Assembly (NCBI GenBank): GCA_036346225.1
Contig: JARFIW010000170.1
Coordinates: 12,874,501 to 12,938,500, forward strand
Direction: 5' to 3'
Source: Platerodrilus igneus
Lineage: Eukaryota; Arthropoda; Insecta; Coleoptera; Lycidae
Length of the DNA stretch: 64,000 nt
The notes beneath the pieces were generated by a model. The model was not told where the DNA came from and did not search any database. It saw nothing but the letters and a program-made list of their open reading frames with translations. Positions 21,315 through 64,000 of the stretch are shown piece by piece. The position numbers were made by a program, and so were the translations under genes. Every line of letters begins with the position of its first letter. Positions within the stretch are counted from its first letter, which is position 1.

Positions 21315-24057
21315 TTAATAAATGCTGAAAAACCGTGGTACGGTTTTGACGCTCAAAGTGTCCCGAGACAGTATTCTAAACATTATTTCTGTCAACAATT
21401 GTTCAGAATCTATGTAGCCATTTATTATTTTGTGTAAGAAAACGAGTAGAGCTGCCTGTCTACGCATTTCAAGGCTTTCTATACCTGCAAGTTGTAATCT
21501 CACATTGTATGTAAGGTTTTTGTAAGGGTATCCTAGTTTCCAAAGCAGAAACTTCATGAATGTGTTCTGCACTCTCTCTAAGCGGTTCTTGCTAGAGTTG
21601 TAAATTGGCGACATATAATACAATTGTACTCTAAGATACTGCGTACTAGACAGTTATACACTGTTTTTATTGCCTTAGCATCACTAATAGTTTCACAATT
21701 TCTTCTTATAAACCCTAGCATTTTAAATCCTTTTGCAATTACGTTATCTATATGATAATTAAAGTTGAGGTTTGGATCAAAAATAACCCCCAAATCGTTT
21801 ATCCTATCAACGGATTCCAGAGCACAATTATTGATTTTGTACTCATATGTTAAAGGCTCTCGCATTCGATAGAAACACATTACTTTGCATTTCGCTATGT
21901 TTAGCTTTAGGTGATTTGTATTGCACCATTCAATTAAACTGTTAATGTCATTCTGAATATTTTTACAGTCTTATAAGTTTCTGACAGTAGCAAAAATTTT
22001 CAGGTCATCTGCATATAGTAGACACCTGGATTGACTAAAAATAGACACAATATCATTGATAAATAACAAAAAAAGAATTGGACCAAGGTGTGATCATTGC
22101 GGTACACCTGAGAATACATGTATTTCTTTAGAAGTTACACCACATAGTTTCACATGCTGATGACGACCATGTAAGTACGATTCTATCCAGCCAAGATAAG
22201 AACCACTCACTCCTATTGCCTTTAACTTCTGTATTAATAATTTATGACAAACACTGTCAAATGCTCTTGACAAATCTGTATAAATTACATCAACTTGTGA
22301 TCCACTGTTTACCAAAAAGTTCTGGAAGATGGCCAAATTGGTGGCTGTTGAGCGGCTTTTATAGAAACCATGTTGCTGATTTCCTATCTGTTGCTTGTAA
22401 GTATAAAAAATTTCTTGTGAAATTATAGCTTCAAATATTTTAGCTATGACTGAGATTAGAGAAATTCCTCTGTAATTTTTTATTTCGTTCTTTGAACCTG
22501 ATTTGACAATCGGATAAATCATTGAAAGCTTCCATATTTGTGGAAAATATGCTTCACTAAATGATTTTTGAAATAATGTACAAAGTGGAGTCACTAAGGA
22601 TTGTTTACATTTTTTTATAAATACAGAAGGTATACAATCACAACCAGGGCTCTTACTACAATCCAGGGAAGCAATTATGTTTAATATTTCATCTTCGGTA
22701 AAGAAATGCATTGATAATGTGCCATTGATATTACTGGTTATATTGTAGAGTTCATTTCCATCATGTTGTGTGTAGCAGGATTGAAAATGTTCAGCAAAAG
22801 AATTTACTATTGCTACAGAATCTTCCATTGTAATATTGTTGTATACCATTAGTTTGGGTATACCTGATTTCTTTTTCATAGAGTTATATATGACCAAAAA
22901 TATTTTAGATTAGATGGTATCATTAATTCAGTGTTCGTTACGAATGTTAGGTAACACAAATCTATAATAAATTTACATTCCTTTTTAGCTTGCGAGTATT
23001 GGTTGTAGTCTGTTTGTAGACCGGTATGTCTGTATTTACTATATAGTTTATTTTTAAATGCCAACAGCTTTTTTAATTCTGGACTATACCATTTTGGAAA
23101 TTTGTTGTCTATAATAGTTTTGGATGGGACATATTTTCTTATGGCTAAGTAAATTATGTCATAAAACTTAAGTATTGATTCATCGATGTCCTTGCATTCT
23201 TTTAAAAAATTCCAATTAGTCTCTGCGAAAAAGTTATTTATTGCAACAAAATCAGCCTTATTAAATAGCCGAACAGTGGTTTTGACTTTATTACTCATTA
23301 TGGGTATAGCATTTGGACAAAAGAGTATTTCCAGTGCTGGATGATATACATCTAAAGAGTAAACAGCAAAAGATGATTTCATCACTAAAAAAGTCCATCT
23401 CATCACCAAGTACTAGATCTAAAACTCTTCCGAGGTTGTTAAAGATACCATTGTATTGTTGGAGGTCTAAGTAATAAATGCTGTTAACAATCATTTCTGA
23501 GGCAGGGCTCTCAAATTTTAAAGGTACTAATTGGCTATTTTCCAAGGACCACTGAATATCTGGACAATTGAAGTCTCCACATATAAGTAATTTATAGTCT
23601 CCATCGTGTGCCTCACATTTTCGATAGTATTTATTAGTTCCTGGTATACATGTGCCTGTAGGTTGGGTGGTATGTAAATAGCCCCAAGGATAAATTTGGT
23701 ATTCCCATATTTAACCTTTACCCAGACATCTTGAAACAACAGATTTTCATTGTGCTTCAGTTCCTCTATTGTAAAATTTAATTTTGTTGCTACAACTACC
23801 TCTCCTCCTCGACATTTAAGAGCAGTATAGTCTCTATCCTTGCGGTATACTTGGTAGTGATCTCCAAATAACTCTGAACTCAATATATCATGTGAAAGCC
23901 ACGTTTCTGTTAGGATTATAAAATCAAAGTCAGCAGATTGTATAGCTGTGGATACTAAATGTATTTTTGTTCTTAAGCCTCTCACATTTTGGTAGAAGAG
24001 GCTAAATTTGTGTGATAATGCTCTTGGTGCACGTACTGTGCTCTTATTATGAGGCAC
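21315..24057 (-). pseudogene. LINE ORF2: endonuclease and reverse transcriptase, frameshifted
   Basis: Segments in order: an apurinic-type endonuclease (FSLFYQNVRGLRTK, FIILTETWLS, GGEVVVA, LGAIYIPPN; 23527-24057); a linker (22876-23545); an RT (CSKSPGCDCIPSVFIKK, NYRGISLISVIAKIFE, YTDLSRAFDSVCH, VFSGVPQ; 22094-22897) and LLYADDLKIF (about 22000-22020); and a C-terminal part (INDLGVIFDPNLNF, LVRSILEYNCII, ERVQNTFMKFLLWKLGYPY). At least four frame breaks and one stop show it is dead. Confidence 0.88.
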
Positions 24058-24070
24058 AGCAGGTTTATTT

Positions 24071-25310
24071 TTATGAAAAATGAATTTCAGAGGCTTGTCT
24101 TCGAAAAATATATCGTCTTAGTAAAGCTCTTTTTGGCCAACTTTCTGGCTTTGTTACTACATCATAATCAGCAAAATCAACTCCAATGCGAAAGCATGCA
24201 AATGTACCACGAGTTTGCAAAGATTCACACGTGATAGATTTTCCTGGTAAGAGATTGGTTCGATGGAGTTGTACTGTTTCCAATGAAGTATTTTGTTTTA
24301 TTCGCCCTAGAAACAGCCACGCACGTTTATGTACTGCACATAGACCAGAATTAAGCTTGTTGTGGGAACCAGTATCAACAGCAACGATACGGGATTGTTT
24401 CCTACTTTGGCAATGTTTCTTTTGCACCGTAATATAATGATCTTCTTCTGGTTGACTTGCGAGTTGTCTATTTTCGTCTTCAATAGAGTTATGAACTGTT
24501 AGTGAGTTTCCATTTTTTGTGGTAATTTTGTTGTCGAGCTTATTAGTAGTTACATCCTTATTAAAAGTTTGCTTTTTAATCTGATTTTTAGTGTTTTGCT
24601 TTACAGCTGTTGTATACAATTTATTGTCTTTAGTTGAGAGTAAATGAGTTTTAACTTGAGATAGTTCAGTTTTACTTTCATCATAATTTTTATTCATATT
24701 ACTTTGGATATTTATTTCCATCACGTCTTGAATAGTAGTATTATCAACAGTCTCAATGTTTGTAAATACACTTTTATCTACAGCCTCAATATTTGTAAAT
24801 ACACTTCTATCAACCACATTGCATATTCTTGTTGGGTTCTCTTTATCACTTGTTAATAGTCTAATAAGGTCAATGTTGCTGTCCTTCAAAATTAATATTT
24901 CTGTTTTTAATTTCCTTATCTCTTGATACAATTTTTCTGTTTGATGGTTTATGAGATCTTGCAAAATAATAGCATAATCCTCACTTTTCAGAAACTGTAT
25001 TACATCATCTTTTAAGTCTACTTTATTGCTCTTTAGATTAGTTGATGAATTTCTAAAATCCTCTACTTTACTTAGTTCCAATTCACTCACATAACTGCCA
25101 TTTGTTGATAACCCTTTGATACACTGGTTACATTGATATATTAAATTATCACTTGTGGCTTGTTGATAGATGCCAAATCTTTCGCTGCATGATGAATGCA
25201 CCTTATTGTTGCACAAGCAACACTTTACAAATTTATTTATTGCCTTTTTCTTACAATATGAACATATATTTGACTGATCAGAAATAACATGTTGTTCACC
25301 GTCAGCCAAG
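24071..25310 (-). CDS. LINE ORF1 with N-terminal PHD-like zinc finger
   Basis: An open frame of about 410 codons. Near the N-terminus is a cysteine/histidine cluster (CSYCKKKAINKFVKCCLCNNKVHSSC .. CNQC, written with gaps) typical of the PHD-like finger in ORF1 of CR1/Jockey-related LINEs. Next comes a predicted coiled-coil part (LYQEIRKLKTEILILK) and a long polar stretch. The last part (FLGRIKQNTSLETVQLH) resembles the basic region of such ORF1 proteins. No convincing ATG is visible at the extreme 5' end, where the element meets Penelope sequence, so a few 5' codons may be missing. Confidence 0.7.
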
Positions 25311-25626
25311 AACAAGTTTTATGTGGGGGAAAGTTCCAGACTATTTGAAATTCGATTAAAAGAACATAAATCATATAAAAAAATTTGAAAAATCCATGAT
25401 TTACCGACATGCATGGGACTTCGGTCATAAAATGAAATTAAAGGACGCAAAAATTATTATTGACAAAGAACAAAACCACAAAAAACGCAAAATCAAAGAA
25501 GCTGCTTATATAACCCTACATAAAAATAACTGTGTAGCAAACGAATCCGTAACATTCAGTAAACAATGGATTCTATTACTAAAAGAAATAACAAATGAAA
25601 ATCAAATGCCCCCAATATCTAGGTAG
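25311..25626 (+). pseudogene. Penelope copy 2, GIY-YIG endonuclease C-terminus
   Basis: Reads TSFMWGKVPDYLKFD-like sequence in pieces, then the clean frame 25396-25626: RHAWDFGHKMKLKDAKII and SVTFSKQWILLLKEI. This is the C-terminal part of the Penelope GIY-YIG endonuclease. One frameshift separates the two pieces near 25395. Confidence 0.8.
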
Positions 25627-25739
25627 CATTGCAAGTTTTTACTCGGTTTCCTTGCAATATTAACATGAAATACAGTCTACATACATGATTTCTATTTATA
25701 CATACAATAACTAATTACATAACAATAAACATATTACCA

Positions 25740-26445
25740 ACCCCCATAGAACAGCATTGGTATCTGACAAGTGTAAACCCGCCATAGGATTTCTTCAGAA
25801 CCATATACAATCTTCGTTGAATAGTATTGGTATCTGATAAGTGTAAACCCACCTTAGGGTCAGCTCAGAACCATATAAAATATTCGTAGAACAATAATGG
25901 TATCTGACAAGTGTAAATCCGGAATAGCGTCGCCTCAGAACCATGTTAAAATCTACCAAAGATGTAGCCTAAATCATAATAAGCCCCCAATATAAATATT
26001 AAAAAAACGACTGCTTAAGCCTTACCGTAACGTAATCGCACACTTCTTTAATAACCATCCTCTCAATTGTATAAATAGAAAAATGTTAAAAAATGTTTTC
26101 AATCCTCAAGTTATTGAATTTATATGAAATTTAACAATAAAAATTAATCAGCTGATTTCAGGTTACGCGTATTGGCTACCTCAGAGTCACTCCCAGAGCG
26201 CAACACAAATTAAAGGCACTAATTCTTCTAAACTTTAAAATTTTCGGCTAAACTACTAAAACCAAATATATCGGACAGTAATAAATCAATCGCCTTCAAT
26301 TTATGTCATAAATGTCAAACTTGAAATTGTTATTATTTTGACAACGATACTAAGTCATGGATCGAAACGTAATTAAAGAGGATTTTAATAACTATGAGTG
26401 GTTTAATTCACAAAGAAAATTAAGAAAAATTGTACAACTTCTTGC
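25740..26445 (+). repeat. Penelope copy 2: tandem units then 3' terminal repeat
   Basis: 25740-25960 is the inverted counterpart of the array at 17630-17885. From about 25980 the terminal repeat follows (ATCAGCTGATTTCAGG, GTCATGGATCGAAACG, CTATGAGTGGTTTAAT), ending near 26445 in AAGAAAATTAAGAAAAATTG. Confidence 0.78.
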
Positions 26446-27211
26446 TGCTGGCGGGTATTCAAATTTGGTAGTTTTTGTCATGACTACTGCAATAATTAAC
26501 CTTAAACAAATTGTCAATGAATAGACACCAAAATGACAATGGTTGCCAAACTTTACCTGTTCATTTCAAAAACTATTTTGGCAAATGTCAAACTTCCAGT
26601 AAAATGTAAGGCGAGCATTTTTCACCAAAATATGCCCTCATTTGGAAAAGGAAAAACAGAGGTTTGGTAAAATTCCAAATTTCCAGGTAAAAAACTCGCT
26701 TTAATGACCAATGTGGTAACTTTGGGTGCAGCAGAGGAAAGTCAAATGTAGTTGCTACTAGATTCACTTTTTCTATGCTTAATTTATATAAATAAATAAT
26801 TATACATTTAATTTCATTATTTCAACAATCCATTCAAAAAACTAAAATCGGTTAGAGGGGGTAAGTGGTTTACACTCCTATCACGATAAGCTTTGATCTT
26901 ATCCACTTCTAAAAATGTTACGTTTATTCGAATAGTTGACTTTCTATAACTATATTTGTATCATACTGGCATTTGTAGTAGTCTTAAGACGTCTTAATAA
27001 TGCCGAATGTAGCCCATTCCTTGGTTTTGGGTATTGTGTTCGAAATCCATGGATATTATTCAAAACTTTTTTAAAGACTCATGCCTAGGCTATGCGTAAC
27101 AAACATAAGATATAGATTTAAGTATAATTAATATTAGACAAGAAAGTATACTAATAAAATAAAAAATAAAGACCCTAAAAGTAGACAAACTAGTATATAT
27201 AAAATTAAACC
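26446..27211 (-). other. downstream flank and probable 3' UTR of MCM3
   Basis: AT-rich with no further gene visible. A minus-strand AATAAA near 26920-26930 is a possible polyadenylation signal, about 280 bases past the MCM3 stop. There is no direct evidence of use. Confidence 0.35.
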
Positions 27212-59972
<32,761 letters not shown>

Positions 59973-60290
59973 GATTTAATTCTAGTTCAATACTGATTTA
60001 AATTTTTATTTAACTATATATTCTAATATAGCACACTTGTGGCGGGAAAAGTAAATTTGAGGTTACACCGTACTTCGTTGTTGTGAATAGCCACCCATCA
60101 ACCGATATTTATGTAAACCATAAACTAATAAATAGCGCAGCTCAACAATTATTTTAGCTTTGGTGGCAGTGGAATCAAACACCCATGTGGAATCTTACTT
60201 TGCTTCATTGAATTGATGCTTTATTTGACTGCCAAACACACAATTAACCTATTCAATGTTTTGATGCAATTTGAAACAATAATTAGTTAA

Positions 60291-60376
60291 CACTCCCTGT
60301 ATGTTTGTTGTGGTTTGTTATGTATTTTTTTTAATCTTTCTTGGGTACTTTAAAAACTCTGAGTGCTTTAAAAAAA
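60291..60376. mobile_element. short Penelope-derived insertion upstream of MCM3
   Basis: CACTCCCTGTATGTTTGTTG .. TTAATCTTTCTTGGG .. CTCTGAGTG, bounded by a 12-bp duplication with one mismatch (ATAATTAGTTAA 60279-60290; ATAGTTAGTTAA 60377-60388). It lies about 320 bp upstream of the MCM3 start codon, possibly within its promoter region. Confidence 0.75.
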
Positions 60377-60398
60377 ATAGTTAGTTAAAACTGTTAAC

Positions 60399-60699
60399 TC
60401 AAAAACAGAAAACATTTTTGCTGGAGGCATATTTTCGCAAAGGCCATTCTTTGAAAAGTGGAGATTGGGAGCAATTAACGGATGTTTGTCTTTGGAATTT
60501 ACTGAAAATATTTCCAGATGATATTGTTAATAATAGCAGCCTTTTACGTGATGAGAAAGTAATAGTGCAATATTTACGTGATATAGAATCCACGCAACAC
60601 GAAAAAGATGCAGATGAGCTTGCTGGAAGTGAAAATATGGAGGAAGTGAGAAACGCTATCGAAGAACAACTTTTAACTCCCACGATTCAATTAGGATAA
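60399..60699 (+). CDS. probable exon or fragment of an unidentified gene
   Basis: An open frame after an acceptor-like AAAAACAG at 60402-60409 reads KTFLLEAYFRKGHSLKSGDW, EQLTDVCLWNLLKIFPDDI, LRDEKVIVQYLRD and a Glu-rich end with EEQLLTPTIQLG and TAA. Codon use and composition look like host coding sequence, with no low complexity. There is no in-frame ATG near its start, and stops lie just upstream, so it is either a last exon or a truncated copy. I do not recognise the family. It is divergent to MCM3, whose start is about 430 bp away. Confidence 0.5.
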
Positions 60700-60719
60700 T
60701 GTTGAAATATTAACAGAGG

Positions 60720-63700
60720 AATTATTATAATATGTAATGCCGGGGAGTTGATTTAGCATACATTTTTTCTCCAGACAAGCATTGATTAATTTTAGTTAGT
60801 TCAGGAGCTCTAGCAAGAAATTCCGCAAATTTTTTTATAGAATATCAAGTAATTTATAGTTAATAGAGGGATTATTTTAATCTAATGTTAAATCATGACA
60901 AATAAATAAACCAAAAAGGCATCTAGTACATTTTTATATAAACAGCAATATCGAATGGATTTTACCCTAGTGATATTCAATTAAAGATATCATCAATAAA
61001 ACCCGGGACATTACTATCCACAATAATATTTGTATAAGTTTAAATGAAGTTCAAGAAACAGCAGCAACCTCAGGATCATAGAACGTTCTGAAGACATTCA
61101 ACTTAATCCTAAGAAACCTTTAGACATATAACGTATAAAATGGAATTCTAAAAGTTAACAAACTGGAGGGAGGTTATAGCATAACGATTAAGTTCGGAAG
61201 TGAACAAGAACGAAATTATACGTAATTAACCACGGACGCGTACGAAGGTCGTTGGCTCTTTGATGAAAACAAGAACGAAATGATAGTTTAATGGTAGGGG
61301 ACGTGTGTTTAAAGACTAAGGTCTCCAAACAGGTGGCCGATTTTAATTTGTTTTGGGATTTGCTAGATGAGACGGCCAGAAAGTTCAAACACGCATGTTT
61401 TGCATGGATTTAAATAGCGTTAGAGTTGAATAAAAAGGGTGATAAGTAAAGTTTTAATTAACAACTTTATGTTCAATAAATCACTGTAAAGAAGTGTCCT
61501 AACGTACCTAGAAAATAATCGGTACATCAGTGGAGTAACCTGGAAATCCTTAAGTTAAAAAAATTGTGAGTACTTCTCAGAGTTTTTCTTTTAATGTATT
61601 TTGGTTGACACTTAAACAATATGAACATACGAAATTGTAATCATAATTGTAATTGATTCGTAGAGCAATCGATTTAGTTATTTACAATTAAGTATAAGAT
61701 TATTAGAAGTTTAAAACTTTTAAAATGCCAAGAAGGGCGGGCGTATTAGGAGAAACACAAGTTTTAATTGTAATATGTATTTCTTCGTGTAAATTTCATA
61801 TTTTTACTAGACCTTAAACTAGCGGAAGTTAGGATTGAGCTATGTATTTCTAAGTCAGTTTGTTAAGAGCATTTTCAAGTAATAGGGACTTATAAAATAT
61901 TGTACAAAGCAATTTAGGAATCGAGTGCAATGGAGTGATAGCATTATTTTCAGTTTACGGAGTTGTGTTAATAGTACCTAGCCAGAGGAACTTAGATTTG
62001 GTTTAATTTTCTTTTAAGGTTAATTTACGAGCAATGATGAATTTACTTTTAATAGGATCTAAATTTGGATGGAATTTTATTTGCAGTTAGTCATAAGGTA
62101 TGTAAGATGATTATTGTGAGAGAATAATCAGTTACCTAAATGAAGTAATATATCCGAGAGGTGATTACTTTGAGAATTTCTGTAGTTGGATGGAAAGTCA
62201 AGAAGCAATTAGTAAAGTCTTTCAAACTAGTACTTTGAAGGAAGTTTAAATTTTGGCCTTTACATTTTTATTATGTTATCCATAGGAACCCATTCCCCAC
62301 TATTGCAAGCAAATCGGTAAACCTTTAAAAACTGTTACGCGGTTCCCACTTCTTCTGAAAAATTTGTAACGTCATTTTTACCCGTAACAAGTATTGTTAG
62401 CAAAAATCTTGATATGCAGTGTCAAGGCGTACTTCTTGTTATTATTTAAACCCGCCTTTAGCTATGTAGTGAACGAGGGGTTTGCGTCCCTTCCTTAACC
62501 TGTTGCGACCAGTAGTCGTCAGGCACTCGTGACATGAGCAACGCGCTCTTAGTATTGATGCACTCTAGCGTGTTTTAACGATATATATGACACGAAATTT
62601 ATGTAATCCGCGATTCTTTACTATGCTTTATATATTTTGTTTTGTGTGCTACAATGTTTGTGATCTAGCCCGTAAATAAAGGCATAAAATTAGCCGTACA
62701 TTTCTTTATTTGGAAATGACATCCTACCAGTGCGATATCAAGCAAACCCTTCTTCTTGATCCACTACAAGAAGGGTCTCCAATCAAAGCTAAAGAATTAT
62801 ATCAGAGGCATACAGAATCAACCTTCGCCATCATGCAGTGTATACCAAATTTTTCACTTCAAAATCTCAAATAACAACGACGTATTCGATCGTACTTTCT
62901 TCACTGAGATCCATGCAAACAGTTAAGTAGTTTTATAAAATATGTGAATGTGGATTTTTTGAATAAAATTCTAGCAAACTATTAATTTGGGTTTTTATTG
63001 ATCTCAATTTGAAGTTTGTAGTGTTTTTATTAAATTTAGGGGGGTTTCTACATAAAAATTCGAAGAAAAACCAGGTATACTACGTTCCCAAATAATTTTA
63101 TTAATATACAAATTTGTCACTTTCATAACAAAACTTACCACTAATCTGATGACATATTTCATCTTAAATCTTAATCTAATTAAACAGGCTTTAAATGGAA
63201 AAATTGGTGACGCCACCCTAAAATTAAAACCTTTCTCTTCTTTATTAGTTGTTCAGTGTTGAACCCATACAGCTGTGGTATAATTGCCGATTAATTAAAA
63301 GTGATGGTTGTATTTAAATTCAATATTTAACCATATGATGCTCTTCATAGTTAAAATAATAATTAAGCTTCTTTTCGTTGTAACCAGAGAGAACAGACTC
63401 TCCCTCGCCGTCTCCGTGGTCCTTGCGCTTCTCTTGTTACGAGCGCCTACTTAGTGCGATCGGCGTTTTCCGTCATACCACGACAACCCCAGCTATCGAA
63501 TATCCGGTTACGCATCACATTATTCAATTTTAAATATTGTACACAAATTTAGAACCACTACAAGTTTATGTTTATACTCTTATACATATCTTAAAATATA
63601 ACAAACATAAGCCGGTTATTTATGATAAAGCCACAAACTCTGTTCCTTTTTTTAAAGTAACTTTACGTACTCGATTGCAGAAGTTGTTTCTCCAGAAAGA

Positions 63701-64000
63701 AATGACGCTAATTTTGTATACTGTTTTACATAGCAACTGCAAGAAGTGGCTTCTAATGATACATACGTAATTAATATATCAATAATAACCTAACAAATAA
63801 TATGTCAAGTTGTAAAAAAAAGCGAAACAGTTACAATTGAACCAACTGCTTCCCTTCTTTTTACCATGATAAAATTGGGAGTTACGTTACAGATTATCTA
63901 GGTGAATAATCTGTGGTCACGTGTACTCAACATCCAATCAAAATGCGTATAGCAAAAGAATCATTTATACAATTGTTAATCTTAAACTGACGGTCAGCAA
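60720..64000. other. intergenic sequence, nothing recognised
   Basis: AT-rich without a supported gene or a known repeat. A hairpin (CCCTTCTT, then AAGAAGGG) lies at about 62738-62777. A less AT-rich patch lies at 63385-63490. Open frames at 61188, 63004 and 63537 are unsupported. Confidence 0.5.

Larger units (their letters stand above)
21077..25310 (-). mobile_element. nearly full-length Jockey/CR1-like LINE
   Basis: Minus-strand order: ORF1 with a zinc finger, then endonuclease, reverse transcriptase and a C-terminal region, then a 3' end of (ATAA)n type at 21077. It interrupts Penelope copy 2. Compared with copy 1, about 24 bases of target between CAAAAAACTG and AACAAGTTTTAT are missing, so insertion was accompanied by a small target deletion and no duplication is visible. 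Confidence 0.88.

Noticed and set aside
24049..24437. Plus-strand frames within LINE ORF1
   Set aside because: Antisense shadows of the recognised minus-strand ORF1.
62738..62777. Hairpin CCCTTCTT/AAGAAGGG as a terminator or microRNA
   Set aside because: The stem is short and no wider microRNA-type fold or neighbouring gene is visible.

Overview
The window is animal nuclear DNA, most likely from an insect with a large, transposon-rich and AT-rich genome (a beetle would fit, but that is a guess). The evidence is one spliced housekeeping gene with GT..AG introns, buried in nested copies of Ty3/gypsy, BEL/Pao, Penelope, CR1/Jockey-like LINE, Tc1/mariner and tRNA-SINE elements. The only host gene identified with confidence is MCM3, a subunit of the replicative helicase. 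It lies on the minus strand from the ATG at 59972 to the stop at 27212, in ten exons (2,403 coding bases, 801 codons with the stop). Its roughly 33 kb span comes from transposons in its introns, including a 17.8 kb intron 6. A possible exon of an unidentified gene lies on the plus strand at 60399-60699.

Layout. 1-3190: 3' half of a Ty3/gypsy element whose polyprotein continues past the integrase into a TARG1/OARD1-like macrodomain and a CCCH zinc finger; this is the most unusual item here. 3595-4891: an antisense fragment of an unknown, possibly capsid-like protein joined to the 3' end of a second gypsy family. 5730-20990: a Penelope-like element (minus strand, terminal repeats at both ends) whose 3' terminal repeat was split by a complete 10.8 kb gypsy (6739-17503, 4-bp target duplication GTTT). 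That gypsy carries a 5'-truncated LINE in its 5' LTR. A solo LTR (20133-20718, duplication TCAT) sits in the other Penelope repeat. 20992-26445: a second Penelope copy on the plus strand, interrupted by a nearly full-length LINE (21077-25310).

27212-59972: MCM3. Intron 7 holds a decayed BEL/Pao element. Intron 6 holds a complete but decayed gypsy with very short LTRs (33581-39307, duplication TATAA), itself containing a tRNA-SINE and a 1 kb near-perfect palindrome built from Penelope terminal sequence. It also holds a mariner with terminal inverted repeats of about 450 bp (40841-43013) placed at the tip of a larger mariner (43014-50536), which is split by a CR1-like LINE that carries another small Penelope-derived insertion. 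Intron 4 holds a piggyBac-like remnant, a second SINE, a LINE ORF1 fragment and a hammerhead-ribozyme-like motif. Intron 2 holds a minisatellite. Downstream of about 60.7 kb I recognise nothing.

Most transposon genes are broken by single-base indels, stops or catalytic substitutions. One MCM3 exon (exon 3) also carries two compensating one-base discrepancies as written, which should be checked against reads. All family names rest on motifs read by eye; no database search was possible.
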